64,000 bases of DNA from Calendula officinalis (lineage: Eukaryota; Streptophyta; Magnoliopsida; Asterales; Asteraceae). The notes beneath the pieces are model-generated. The model saw only the letters and a list, made by a program, of their open reading frames with translations. It ran no database searches and was not told the DNA's origin. The stretch is from contig OY970827.1 of the NCBI GenBank assembly GCA_963853835.1, positions 75,859,734-75,923,733 on the forward strand. Reading direction: 5' to 3'. A program made the translations under genes and the position numbers. Shown here one piece after another: positions 45,490 to 59,900 of the stretch (its first letter is position 1; each line of letters begins with the position of its first letter).

Positions 45490-45712
45490 GGAGGCATTCT
45501 GGGTTATCATGGTATCTTTAAACTGATGGATTGGAGGCATTCCGATCACTCAACAAGATGTTGGATATTACTGAACCGGAGGCATTCTGGTTAGTAAGAT
45601 AAAGATAGGTCACTTTGGCTGAACACTGTGACAATGGGGGTTCTACTGTATCGGAGGCATTCTGCTTGGTAGGACAAAAAAGTGGGGTCTTGTTGGATTG
45701 GAGGCATTCCGA
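45490..45712 (+). repeat. GGAGGCATTC repeat array in the LTR
   Basis: ggaggcattcYg starts at 45490, 45533, 45578, 45653 and 45700, with spacings 43, 45, 75 and 47. Two more near-copies (50189, 50233) and a variant (50276) occur in the internal region with similar 43-44 bp spacing. Regular placement suggests a protein-binding or structural element of the LTR; this is inference. Confidence 0.7.
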
Positions 45713-45829
45713 ACAACTTGACGGGTCGAATAGGCTATAAATGTATGTGATAGGATTACCAAGGAGGTGATCGATGTATATGAATAAGATAGGGTTACCG
45801 TGGAGGTAACTAAAGTGTATATATATATA

Positions 45830-47437
<1,608 letters not shown>

Positions 47438-47783
47438 ATATACCTAATAAATGTGATTATTTATATGTTAATGTCGGGTCTTAAACCCATGTATCTCACG
47501 AGACAATTTTGTCTTACGTACTATGTTTGTTTGTAATGCTATGTACTCAGGTTCAAGAGCTAAGGATTAGGTGCGTTGGCCAGTGAAGGCGCACGGGTTA
47601 TGTAGAGCTAACGAGGTGGATTTACGTTTGGCTTTAGTTATGATATAATTTTGTAACACCGATTATTGAATTTTATTTAATGCCAAAGATTTTGTAAAAC
47701 CATATTTTTGGGACAATTACTCTAATGTTTTTAAAAGGATTTTACGGAAATATTTTGTATTAAAAATTTGAGGTGTTACAACT

Positions 47784-47795
47784 TGGTATCAGAGC
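47784..47795 (+). promoter_or_regulatory. primer-binding site
   Basis: tggtatcagagc, three bases after the 5' LTR end, complementary to the 3' end of initiator tRNA-Met. This fixes the LTR boundary and the element's strand. Confidence 0.88.
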
Positions 47796-48006
47796 TATAG
47801 CTTAAGCGAATTAGGTTGGGTTAACCACCCTAGGCTTAAGTTGTAGAAGTAGAATGATATATTTCCGTTAGATAACTAGGTTGACCTTGAGTGCTATAGG
47901 GCTAAGTTGCCTTAGGGTCGAACCCTAGGAAGGATATCCTTATGTGGTCATATTCGAGTTTGAGAGTCCTAATGGACTATTGAATGGATAATTGATTGTG
48001 AATTAG

Positions 48007-49076
48007 TTGTCATCTTTTTATAGCAAGATGGTGAACGTGAAAAGTGGACGAACTCCACTTTACTCGGAAGAGGATCCGGAAATTTATTCTAATTACACGC
48101 CGGTAACTTTGGAAGTGGTCCGTGATATGTTGGACCGAATGAGGGAAGAAGTAAATGAGGACGTGAACCGGATTATTGATGACCGAATGATTAAGGAAAG
48201 GGAAGGTAATTCCAATTCAGGTGTAAAGAGTAAGTATTCGGATAGCAATGCCCACTTGGAGAAATTCTCGACTGAAAAGGAAAATGTTACGAGTCTTGAT
48301 AAGAGAGATGGAGGTTCGTTCGAGGCATTTATGACATGTGAGCCCAAGGTGTATTCGGGAAGTTTTGAGCCAAGAGTCACCGCCCGGTGGATTCAAGAAA
48401 CTGAGCAAGCTTTGGGGAATAGCAATTGTAAGAGGGAAGATATGACGACTTATGCTTACAAATGTTGAAAGATGAAGCACACATGTGGTGGATTATGATG
48501 TACGAAGTCATAGGCAAGAAGGCGATATACAAGATGTCATGGGAGGAAATCACGAGCCGTTTGAAAGAGAAATTTTGCCCTGAGAGAAGCTTGGAGAAAG
48601 TGCAAGAAGAAGCTATGATTTTCAGAAAAGGAGATGAGTCGGTGGATGTGTACACCGAGAAAGTGGATCAGTGGGTGGTTCAAGAGCTACCAAGAGGTGG
48701 AGAAAAGAGGAGAATCGGAGATAGTTTGGAGCCATCAAAGAAGGGAAGGTTCACACCGACTTTGACTAATAAAGTTGGTGGCGGAAAGTGTCATAATTGC
48801 GGTAAGGGCCACAAGGGGGTGTGCAAGTCGGGTACAACTTTATGCTTCACATGCTGAAGAGTTGGGCACAGGGCAAAAGACTGTGGGGTGAATAACATCA
48901 AAGAAGTGGAGTGCTACACGTGTCACGAGAAGGGGCATTTTAGTTGTGCATGCCCGAAGAGAGGAACCGGTGTGCTCATATCAACTGCTCTCGGCGAGGC
49001 TAGAGGAAGCCACGATATCGCTTCAGGTACTATGTTTCTAAATCTTACGTTATATAATTCTCAAATTACTTGTTGA
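48007..49076 (+). pseudogene. retrotransposon gag with zinc knuckles, broken
   Basis: The frame opens at 48007 (MSSFYSKMVNVKSGRTPLY). It holds the capsid-type segment (FEPRVTARWIQETEQAL, then DEAHMWWIMMYEVIGKK and EITSRLKEKFCPERSLEK). A one-base shift at about 48455-48465 breaks this domain. A basic linker leads to zinc knuckle sequence CHNCGKGHKGVC and CFTC, where a TGA replaces the Gly codon expected before RVGHRAKDC. A further CCHC knuckle CYTCHEKGHFSCAC follows. Where protease should begin (IASGTMFLNLTLYN) the frame ends. The linker is shorter than in full Gypsy Gag, suggesting internal deletion. Gag normally forms the cytoplasmic virus-like particle. Confidence 0.82.
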
Positions 49077-51578
49077 TGAGTCGCATGAGATGATATTTAA
49101 TGAATTGGGTCATTATAGTTGATAGATGAGCATTTGTTGTGAAAGTAGTTATTAGAGTGAACTTCCATGGCCTATATATAGGATAAAAGTTCTGAATTAA
49201 TGACCGGTACTGAGAAAGGAGAAATTAAATTATGTGGAAGGGAGTATCGATGGGAATCCTTCATGAATGTATAAAATGATGTTGAATATATGATTAATAT
49301 ATTATGATTAGTAAAAAGGAAAAATATGGTGTCATGGAGTATCAAAGAAGGAATATGAAAGTGGTAAAAGTTTCCTAGGTAAGGTTGATAAAATGTGAAA
49401 GTGTTATTTTGTGGTGAGAAGTCGTGCACAGATGGAAAGCGACGTGAAGGAAATTGTAAGGTATGACGTTATTATGGTGCAAGAATCGAGATAGGTAATG
49501 GAATAACGATATGTTTGAGTGTAACGTGTAACATCTGAAAATGATTGAGAATTGTGATCAGACGATCATAAGTTGATATATATATAAAGGGGTAAAAAGT
49601 ATGTTAAACTTTTAGGGAAGGTATGGAAATGACGGGGTGTCAGAAATCACAATTATGAAAACTGGTGATTGGATAGGTCACGGGTGTGACGTAGTGTCGC
49701 GGATGGGAATGGATTTCCCCTTAAGCTCTAGATGTATGAAGGACTGAACATGTAGGATATCAATTATCTCATAATCGATAAATAAATAAAAATGTCAAAA
49801 TAAATGGTTGATCGAATCAAGGTGACCGGGAAAACCGGAGAGTAATGAACCGCTAGAAAGTTTAATGATTACCACAATAGTAACGGGAAGGTTGGAAGAT
49901 GGATGTAATGGGAAGGTGAATTGGTTAAGTACAACAAAAATAGAATAAATGGAGCGGTTAGTAGTATTAGAAATCGGTTATGCGTGAACCGGGAATGTGT
50001 GACATGTATGCTATGTGTGTAGTGGTCTATAGAAGGCATGTGATATCGGTAATGACCGTCTGTTGTGAAAACGAGAAAGTATAAGGTATATGATTAGCAG
50101 GAAAGGAAATAGTGAAAATGAGTGATGTGGAAGATGAGTGCATGTATGGCATGTATCATAGAACGGATTGGTTGGTCCTTGTTGGATCGGAGGCATTCCG
50201 ATTTGCAAGGATTGGTTGGGTCACTTTTGGTTGGAGGCATTTCAACTATCGTGACGATTTAGACCTTGATGAGTTGGAGGTATCCCAATCATCTTAATTT
50301 GATACTCAGATTGATGATCCGATGTGTTAGAGCTATGGTATTATTATCTTGTGTGTGTAGGAGTATATGGTTAATGTTGTAGCTACATTTATGTGGAGAA
50401 ATGAGAAATGGAACTAAGAACGCGAACATCATTACGGTGAAAAATATAAGTGTAAAGGACACTTACAAATTGTAAGAGATAAACGAAAGGAATATTCGAA
50501 AGTAGGAATTGATATACCCATTGGACAGGTAAGGAAAGTTAAGCTAAGAGATTGTTGTGTGAACACACTAGAGAGGTTAGTGTGAGGAAATCACCATTTG
50601 CAAGAACAATTGGTATGATAATGAATAGATTAAAGTTATCAAGTAATTGATGTGATACATAGATGAATGAAAGGATACAAAGAAATGATGTAAGCGACCA
50701 AATAAAGGTTAAGGAACAGTAGGCGCTAATGCGACCTTGAGTAAATGCGTAAATTTCTGATTATTTGGGAGAAGTTGAAATATTGGGAAAATGGGAACAA
50801 TTATTAAGGAAACAATAACGAGTGGAACCGAAAGTGATAAGTTAAGGATGGGTAATCTGTGAGTAAGAATATGATAGTTTGGTAAAGTATGGTTGACTTT
50901 ATGCATAAGTCAAGGTTGGTCAAAAAAATTGTGATTGGTTGACTTTTGGGCAAAGTTGGACTTGACCCTCGTTTTAAACGACTAGTAAATAATGAGGGCA
51001 TGATGTATCTATCGCATGTATGTGAGAAGGTTAAGGGAATAATTGGAAGAGTCATAGTCGAATTATGCGACTTTGACCCGGCTGTGTGTTCGAATTGAAA
51101 TTGAGAATTCAGCCTAAAATTCTTGGTGGATCGTAAATTGAAGGTTGACTATGAAGGAAATAACGTCTAAGGGAATTTTAGAGAGCAAGAAATTGTTAAG
51201 GTGTGGTTGACCTTGTACTTGAGGTCAAAGGATAGACAATGTTGTAATAGGTTGGTTCGGTCAAAGCAAGATTTTGACTTTCATTTTGATTGATTAGCTA
51301 ATTATAATGATCAAGTCATATCATTTGTATGAGTGTAAAAGGATTGGTTAAACGATTCAAAGTGTTATGGTCAAAGCGTGCAATTTTGACCCGTTGAGTA
51401 ATATGAGGTTAAAGATTTATTTTTGACTCGTTCGGGCCTAGCGGGGTTAAAAGGATATCTAAACGAATGTTGTTAATGATTCATAATTGGAAAAGTTCAG
51501 ATGTAATGAACACGAGAAAATGGAAGTGAATGCCCGGGTTGGAAATCTTTGAGTTGATTCCGAGGACGGAATCCTTTT
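49077..51578 (+). other. non-coding internal region of the gag-only retrotransposon
   Basis: About 2.5 kb without any RT, RNase H or integrase motif in any frame. Instead there are recurrent words (ggttgacttt, gtcaaagc, tttgacccg) and a block at about 50160-50290 with LTR-like ggaggcattc repeats. All short frames here appear random. Confidence 0.65.
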
Positions 51579-51592
51579 TAAGGGGTAGATAG
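51579..51592 (+). promoter_or_regulatory. polypurine tract
   Basis: A purine-rich run (aaggggtagatag) immediately before the TGTAACG that opens the 3' LTR. It primes plus-strand synthesis in LTR elements. Confidence 0.65.
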
Positions 51593-51593
51593 T

Positions 51594-52396
51594 TGTAACG
51601 ACCCGAAATTTTGAATCAAATAAATTATGGAAAAATATGATAAATAAGGATAAATCGTTTAAAACACGTGGAAATTGGTTTCGTGTCATTTGGACATCGT
51701 TTGATGTGGTTAAGGTCGAAAACGGGTCGAAAGTTAGACCAAATCAGCAAAAAAAAATCGAACACAAGGGAACCAGCTGCTCGAGCGCGCGAGCAGGGGT
51801 CTGTCGAGCACGCGAGCGAGGTGCAGAGTAATCCCGATTCGGACAGAACCCATGTCGCGTTCGGGAGTACTTCTGTTGAGGGGCGCGAGAGGTTGTCGAG
51901 GGGCGCGAGTATCTGGGGTCAAGAACCATTCTGGTCGTGTCGAGCGCGCGACAAGGTGGTTGTCGAGCGCGCGAGGTCGCTGGTGAGCATTAAATTCGGG
52001 TTTTTGGCCATTAAATGCCAAACTTGAAACCCTAACTCTCTCTCTAAGTTCTTATACATATTTTGAGTGGAAAAAGGTCGTTTGGAGCCGATTTTGGGGT
52101 CCAAATCAAGTGATTTTGCTTCCATTGTTGAAGATTAAGGTAAATCTCTTCTTTCTCAACCTCTAGATGTGAAATTGGGGGAATTTGGTTGGGTTATTGT
52201 TAACCCTAACTTGATGAACTACTTCAAATGGTTAAATAAAGCTAGTTAACTTAAATTTATAGCATTTCACCATGGGAAATGGATTGTGACTTGGATCTAC
52301 GGTGGTTTTGAGTTATGAAAACTAGGGTTTTGAATATCACTAAAAATTGGGGGAAAATGGTGTTATGTGTTAGCTAGTGATGATTTATGTTAACTG
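51594..52396 (+). repeat. 3' LTR, truncated
   Basis: Matches the first ~820 bp of the 5' LTR with few differences, then stops at about 52396 (ttatgttaac) and continues into unrelated sequence. About 60% of the original LTR is missing. Confidence 0.85.
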
Positions 52397-52734
52397 AGCT
52401 TAATATTTGTTTTAAAAGCTGTTTTTATAATACTTACCAATTGAATAATGAAAGTACTAATTTAATGGTTTGAATTGTTTATTCCAAATTACTTATATTA
52501 GGGGTCTACTTTTTTATTTTCGCCCAGGGTCCCGATAAGGCTTGGATTGGCCCTGACCTCATTATTCTAGTCAACTTCAGCTTCTTAGCTCTGCATTGGA
52601 TATCAAAGGTAGTTTGGTGAAGTGGAAATAAACTAAGTTTATCCTTTTCAAACAACTTAGAATCCTTAGGCTTGTAGAGCCTAATTTATTGATACGAATT
52701 TTTTATAACGAAAATCATATGTACGACAAAACAA
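52397..52734. other. spacer downstream of the truncated LTR
   Basis: It contains attttcgcccagggtcccga and ggccctgac, words common at ends of hAT-like elements, but no matching terminus. 3' flank of CYP71 copy C. Confidence 0.35.
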
Positions 52735-55264
52735 CTAAAAACGAGGAGTTGCCATAACAAGTAAAGGAGACTTCTTATGCAATGTAATACTATTTGTCTC
52801 ACACATGTCCAAATCCTTGTAATCAACTCCCGTTGGCAACGACAAATCGAATTTGTACACAACATTTGCTAACGCAAGCTCGTACATGACTATAGCAAAC
52901 TGAATCCCAGGGCAACCTCTTCGGCCAGCACCAAATGGAAGTAACTCAAAGTGAAGCCCTTTATAGTCGATATAATCGTTTAAAAACCTCTCTGGCCTAA
53001 ACTCATCGGGTTCTTCCCATATATTAGGATCTCTTCCTATGGCCCACGCATTAACGAGTGTTTGTGAGCCCGTTGGAATGTCGTATCCCATTAGTTTGAC
53101 ATCTTGCATTGATTCGTGAGGAATAAGTAGCGGGAGTGGAGGATATAACCGCAAGGTCTCTTTGATGGTGGCTTGAAGATAGTGTAGTTTTTCTAGATCG
53201 TGTTCGGTAATCATGGATCTTCCTTGTCCGATTTCGGTTACTTCTTGTTGGAGTTTTTTCATCACTCTTGGGTGCCGTATTAGTTCGCTAATTGACCACA
53301 CAATACTTGCAAATGTAGTATCCGTTCCAGCTGCAAATACATCCTACAAGAAACACATGTTTTGGTGGTGTGTGATTGAGCTTTATTTACTGAACTAAAA
53401 TTATAATTAGGAAATTTCGAAAAATATGGCCCCGTGTCACTTATTTAACACTTGGATACTCACATGGTGGTTAGCAAAACGACATGTGACTTTATGATTG
53501 AGTGGCTATTTATGAAGAGTAGGGTCCCGATCACCCATAACTTTTCCGATACGCACAAATCTCATGGATATGAAATTTTTTGCAATCTCTCCATAACGTA
53601 GTTATCAACCCGTTTTTTCAAAATTCAAAATTTCAACCAAACAAATCGACCCGATTCATTTAAGTCGTGACTGATACGAGTTTAACGACTATGCTCCAGA
53701 ATGTTATAACTAGCATACATTATTACTCTTTTTGGTTATTTTCCCAAAGAAAATTCACACTTTTTTTTAACCGCAAATCTTAATCTGCATCTAACTTTCA
53801 CATATATTCACGACGGACTTAAACATTTAAAACCTCAATCTTAAGGTTGTGAGGCAAACACCATACCGCTATGCCAAAATCCCTTTCGTTAGAAGAAAAA
53901 AAAATAAAAAAAATAATCCACACTTATGAGCGCATTTGCCACGTACACATAAATTCTCCATACCTAAAAGTGTGAATATTTAGACGAGTTATCATGGCTT
54001 TCAAATGTTTTAAGTTATAACCGATATCACAACCTATTTAAGTATGAAGATTTAGATATCATTTGTCATATCACATTTCTCTAAGAAAGTTTATTAATTT
54101 TGTAAATTCTTAATTATGTTATTTTGTCTATAAATATACATATAGATTTGATTAATTTATTAAGTAATGTTAAGATATTGTTTTTATATATTAGTGAGAC
54201 CACCCGATTTGCAGGAGTCCCAGAATTGCCGTAGGTGAAATTCCACGATCACATGGAGCTCCGAGAAATTTTACCGTTTTACAAGCGTTATCCACTAGGA
54301 CAACGCCCACTTACTAATGTTAAGATAGTTGGGTTCAATTAGAACTTAATAATCAAAAGAGGAGAAATATTACCAATATAATAGCTTTTATAGTATCTAT
54401 GTGAAGTGTAAAGCCAATTGCGTTATCCCTTTGTACATCCAATAAGATGTCAACTAAATCCTTATCTTCATCACTTTGACCATCCATTCCTCTTCTCTTG
54501 TGTACATGTTCTTCAACAACACTTTCAAGAAATTCATCAAAATCCTTAGCAACTTTTTGCACTTCATCTTCTAAACCACTTAACCGGTCAATCCACGACA
54601 ACCACGGAATATAATTCCCGATGCATATCGCACCAAACACATGCACAAACCTCGCTAATAAGTCCGTGAACTTTAAATCACCGTACGTCCTCCCGAGTGA
54701 CGCCTTACAAACTATATTGTTTATAAGCCAAAAACTCAACTCGGTCAAGTCGACTAACGAATCACGACTTTTTTCGATTTTTTCGATCATTATACTCGTC
54801 TCTCGTTCCCTCACTTTTTGAAATGATTGGACTCGAGTATTGTTTAGAAGGTGGACGACAGCCATGCTCTTCACCTGCCTCCAATGCTCGCCATATGGCG
54901 AAAATGTAATATCATTGGATCCATACACAATTGTGTCCGCGATTCTTAACTTGGGCCGATTACAAAACTTTAAATCGTGCGTTTTCATGATTTCTTTGGC
55001 TGCTTCGGCTGATGAAGCTACAAGCACGGGTACATTGCCAAAGTGCATCAACATGAGTGGACCGTGTTTCCGGGACAAGGCTTGGAGAGAGCGGTGGGGG
55101 CTCGAGCCTAGTTGGTGTAGGTTTCCAATGATTGGAAGCCTTTGGGGAGATGGTGGAAAAATTTTCTTTGTCTTCAAACGAAATAATATCCATTTGAAAG
55201 TTAACAAAATTATTGAAATGATAAACGGAAGGAAATAAAGGTATGTTTGTAAGAAGGTGATCAT
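52735..55264 (-). CDS. CYP71-family cytochrome P450, intact (copy C)
   Basis: Two exons on the minus strand (55264-54374 and 53343-52735) give 499 residues. The intron is in the family position but 1030 bp long and contains an antisense SINE. Seen: a membrane anchor (residues about 9-27), hinge PPSPQRLPIIGN, AGTDTT, KETLR with the ExxR pair at about 359-362, PERF, and the haem loop FGAGRRGCPG with Cys441. After AGTDTT it reads FASIVWSISEL, whereas copies A and B have the usual SLEW: the near-invariant Glu is Val. The frame is otherwise intact. Role as for its neighbours: ER-bound monooxygenase of unknown substrate. Confidence 0.92.
53763..53914 (-). mobile_element. SINE in the intron of CYP71 copy C
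   Basis: On the minus strand: box A-like tagcggtatggtgtttgcc, a decayed box B (gaggttttaaatg) and the end gatttgcggttaaaaaaaa, matching the design of the SINE at 13125-13243. Flanks aattcacactt (53752-53762) and aatccacactt (53915-53925) agree at 10 of 11 bases. Confidence 0.7.
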
Positions 55265-55334
55265 TGTCCTTGAGTTTGTTAGCTACTAGATCGAGCAGGA
55301 TATATTTCATATATGGTATGCTTCATTGAATGCC

Positions 55335-55344
55335 GATATATATA
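55335..55344 (-). promoter_or_regulatory. TATA box of CYP71 copy C
   Basis: tatatatatc on the minus strand about 70-80 bp upstream of the ATG at 55264. Confidence 0.5.
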
Positions 55345-55349
55345 AGCGA

Positions 55350-55909
55350 GTAATAACAATCTTAATAGACAATAATTCGTCATTTTTTTCTTAGTTGGGG
55401 TCACGAAGAAGATGTTTGACAATTTGTGTGGTGTTTATATGCCCAAAGTTCATTGTTGTGATAAAGCATTATTGACAACGAATTATGCTTTTAATTTTTT
55501 TTAAACATGGTTTCGACTTGCTTAGTTAGCCGACAAATCCAGGGCGACCGCCTACTTTGCGCATAGCCTGAGTCGGTGTGGATGAACCTCTGTGACCACA
55601 AGGGGTATATTTTGTTACTCTTAGGAACTGAACTTGAAACATTTTAGAATTTTCATCAATTTTGACGATCAAGTCTTTCTACTATACCACCGAACTTTTA
55701 ATTAGAGTTTTTTCCCCCTATAAACAGTTAGTTAAAGTAGGCAAAATAGAAAATTAGACTCTTTTATTTCCAAATTGAAGATCAAGTCTTATCGACTAGG
55801 CCACCAACCTTTATGTACGTTTCTAAATTTAGCTTCCAACCAGCACCCAATCCAAGACCAAAGTCAACTGCGTTTCACAAAAATTTAATTGGAATTGGAA
55901 ACTATATAC
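55350..55909. other. spacer with antisense SINE-like pieces
   Basis: On the minus strand, ggtggtatagtagaaagact (about 55690) and ggtggcctagtcgataagac (about 55800) are both followed by ttgatc. They look like two related box A-type starts. No intact element was delimited. Confidence 0.35.
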
Positions 55910-56220
55910 TACCTCCGTATCAAAATAAGTGATACACTTTCTATCTAGGGATGAAACAAAATAAGTGATACACTTCTAAAACTTACCTTATTTGGTAAAA
56001 AGTAGGACTCATTCTTCACTAACTATCTACTTTAATAAAATGAAATTACCCTTTTACCCTTACTTTTACTTTTAAACATCATTAATATCACTACATTTCA
56101 AAGAAGTGTGACCCATTATCCACTAACTATCTACTTTAATCTAATTTAAACCACTTTTTAATCATTTGCCTTAAAAACCGCAATTCTTCAAATATATCAC
56201 TTATTTTGATACGGAGGTAG
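55910..56220. mobile_element. Stowaway-like MITE, variant of the 'CTTCCTCCGATTC' family
   Basis: Termini ctacctccgtatcaaaataa and its inverse, with the same internal words (cttatttggtaaaa, taaacatcattaat). The GTATC in place of GATTC marks a subfamily. Confidence 0.78.
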
Positions 56221-56830
56221 TTATTTTACCAAAAATTTTTTCCAAATGGTGCCCATATAGGGCCGCCCCTGCTTTCAACCCTAGTCAGCAAGCTTCAAAA
56301 TTCGTTTCTCCTTTATTTTCCAAAACCCAAATTGATTAGCCTAAAAAAATTTATGTATCAGTTAAAAAAAATAATTATGCATCATATGTAGAAAACGGTG
56401 AATCAGTCTTGAAAAATAAATGCATCAACCTTCATGTATCACACACATAACCATTTTCAAAGAAAGACTGCATTTATTTATTTTGTATGTCAAATTACGA
56501 TCGATGTTTTCTTTTCTTCTAAACAACAGGACTTATACCCGACCACATGTCGATGGAGACCACCTTATACCGCTAGATTACAAGCAATTTGTTATTGCAA
56601 ATTATGATGCTGTTAGCGAGTTTTGCCATCCTCACCTTTTCTGTTCACAAAATATAGATACTTAAGAAGAGATTTCTTGATGTTGATGGGTTGAAATATC
56701 AACAATTATCCATAATAAAAACAAGGTGGTTGTGATATTATTATCAAGTTAATGTTGATGGGTTCAATAGGAGCTAGTTCTCCAGCTGTCTTGCATTCGG
56801 ATAGGAGCATATTTATGAGGCGGAAAGTGG
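56221..56830. other. spacer left of the LINE
   Basis: It holds ccatatagggccgcccctg (about 56252-56270), which inverted resembles a hAT CAGGGGCGG terminus, alone. An 81-codon frame at 56420-56665 has no recognisable features. Confidence 0.35.
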
Positions 56831-56990
56831 TTTAATTGTTTAGATTATTTTTTTTGAACGGCATTCGGCAATGTCATCACCCCACCAAAACCCATAAATA
56901 TAATATATATATTAAAACACTTCTAGCAAGTAACTAGAAGAGAATACAAACAATTCAAAAAACCAAGACCGGACTTAAACACCATACAGA

Positions 56991-59900
56991 TCACGAGATA
57001 TTATGACACTTTGCCCTATATTTTACCCACGAATACAACAGGGATTTCAGTTCATCTTGGATTCTAGACACCGATACATTTATATTTTCAAACGCCAAGT
57101 TATTCCTGGATTTCCACATAAGCCAAACAAGACCCCCGATTGCTGCCTGAAAGAATTTCTTCACCTTGACCGAATGCCGTGCACTAATGACACCATTGAT
57201 AAGATCTTGTAGCATATTGTGATTTTGGATTGAGAGTTGGCACCATCGTAAAAACCAAACCCAAATGTTCATGCTAACCGGACATGAATAGAACAAATGG
57301 TCCATTGATTCTTCTGCAGAATCACAAAATTGGCAGCTAGTAGATGGAATGTTAATACCTCTCTTAACCAAATTCACCTTTGTGGGGATTCTATCTTGTA
57401 GCAAACTCCATAAAAAACAGTTAACTCTAAGGGGCATCCAATTGTTCCAAAAACAATCAAATTCCGGGGAGGCATATGATAAATTATCAATAATTGTTTT
57501 CAATGAGCCTACCGAAAATATTCCAGTAGCATCACCATTCCAACGCCATTGGTCATTCCCGGCAACTAACTGGACATGTGCCACTAATTCTTCAATTTCG
57601 TTCAGTTTAAACGCACAAGCCGTCGGGAATGGAGATACCGACCACGACCAAGACACCATATTATGACCTGCAATTCGATCCGCCACTTTGCATTTTTTAG
57701 TTGATTCCAGCGAATACAATTCAGGGAATAAATCACATAATTTCGGGATTCCTAACCACCGATCATGCCCGTATTTTGACCATTTTTTACTGCCCTTGTG
57801 CATAATTCTTCAATATTGAGATTTATTAAATGCAAATAATTCCCCGCTTTTGCAATATTAAGCCATGTACCTGTGTATTTTTTCTTTGCAAAAACGGAAA
57901 AGCTAAAATTAGTTGGGCCATGAATTGCGGTAATTACCTTAGCCCAAAGGGCATTTGCTTCCGTTTTAAGGTCGCCACCACCACTTAATTAGTAATGATG
58001 TATTGGCATGTTTTAACGACCCGATACCAAGCCCACCTAGTTTTTTAGGGGCGATTGCTTTAGCCCAATTAACCCAACAAATTTTCGTTTTACCGTTACT
58101 TGTTGAACCCCATAAAAATTTTCTTCTAATTTTGTCAATTTCATCAGTTACTTTTTGTGGTGCGGAATAGAGGGACATGAAGTATAATGGTAGGCTGTTT
58201 AGAACCGATTTGCATAATGTGACCCTACCCCCAAATGATATACTTTTTGCTTTCCATGCCGATAGTTTAGATTTTATTTTTTCTAACACCGGTTTTCAAT
58301 TTCTTACAAGATTCATATTTGCACCGATTGTTATACCCAAATATTTAAATGGTAGTTTATCCGCCTCACATTTAAAGACGGAAGCAAGACGACTAACTTC
58401 ACTGTCAATAACGCCCACACCCATAACTTTACTTTTTGTATAGTTGACTTTTAGACCCGAAACAACTTGGAAACAATTTAAAATTCTCTTGAGATTTATG
58501 ATGTTTTGAGAGCTCCATTTACCTAAACAGTACATCATCGGCAAATAGAAAGTGTGAGAGAATCGGGCCGCCATTTGGAAGTTGAAATCCTTCAAAAACA
58601 TTATTATTGACCACCTCATTCATTGCTATATGCAACCCCTCCATTGCAATAATAAATAAAAATGGTGATAGGGGGTCTCCCTGTCCGAGCCCCCGAGAGA
58701 GTGAGAATTCACCCGTAGGGGAACCATTAACCAGTACGGAAGCCCGGGCTGAAGTCAGACAATTTTTAATCCAAACCCGCCACCTGTTACAAAAATTCAT
58801 CTGATCTAGCACCGAATCCAAGTATTGCCAACTTACCGAGTCAAAGGCTTTGTCAAAGTCAACCTTAAATATAAGGAGTTCTTGTTTTACTTTCTTTGCC
58901 CAACTAATAACTTCATTCATCATAAGAGGGCCATCAAGTATTTGTCTACCTTGTACATATGCGGATTGTTCAATGCTAACGACTTTACCCACCACCGATT
59001 TCAATCTGATTGTGAGTAATTTGGAAATTATCTTGTAAATACTTCCAATTAGGCTTATTGGCCTGAATTCTTTGAGTGATTGTGGATATGGATTTTTGGG
59101 GAAAAGGGATATGAATGATGCATTACACCCCGGTGATATTGAACCACTATTTTCAAAGCCTCTAACCATTTTTATTACATCCGGGCCCACAATATGCCAA
59201 CATTTTTTGAAGAATTTGAATGTGAAGCCGTCGGGACCCGGTGCTTTGTCACCACCGCAGCTCCATACCGCTGATTTGATTTCCTCATCAGAAAATTTTG
59301 CCACGAGAAAAGTATTATCATCATTTGACAGTCTTTTAAAATTTCTGTTTATGAATTTTGGTCGTTGGCATACTGGTTCTAAGAATTTATGACCAAAATA
59401 ATCCGCCGCTATTGATTTGATGCAACCTGGATCAGTTATCCACGATCCAGACACCGACAAACCGTGGAGTCTGTTTCTATTTTTATTGGCATTGATCATA
59501 CCATGAAAGAATTTTGTGTTTTCATCACCATCCACTGTCCCTTTTATACGAGATTTTTGTTTCAGCTCTAGTGCTTTCATGTATTCGAGATCTTTGATTT
59601 GTTGTTTCAGTTTTAATCTTCTATCACGCTCGTCATCAGAGAGTAATCGAGTGTCAGCAATTAGTTCAATTGTGTTGACGATATTTTTCAGTGCCCCTAA
59701 GTTTGATTTTTCTAATTTTCTTTATCAAGGACCTGTTTTTTCCAATCTTTGAGAGCACCTTTTGTGGCTATGAGCTTATTTGCCAATATTTTATCCGCCC
59801 TCTCCCGCCCCGTGACAGAATTCCATGCATTTGTAACAATATTACAGAAATCAGCATGATAAATCCAGGAATTGTAAAATTTAAAGGGCGTCTTACCGAA

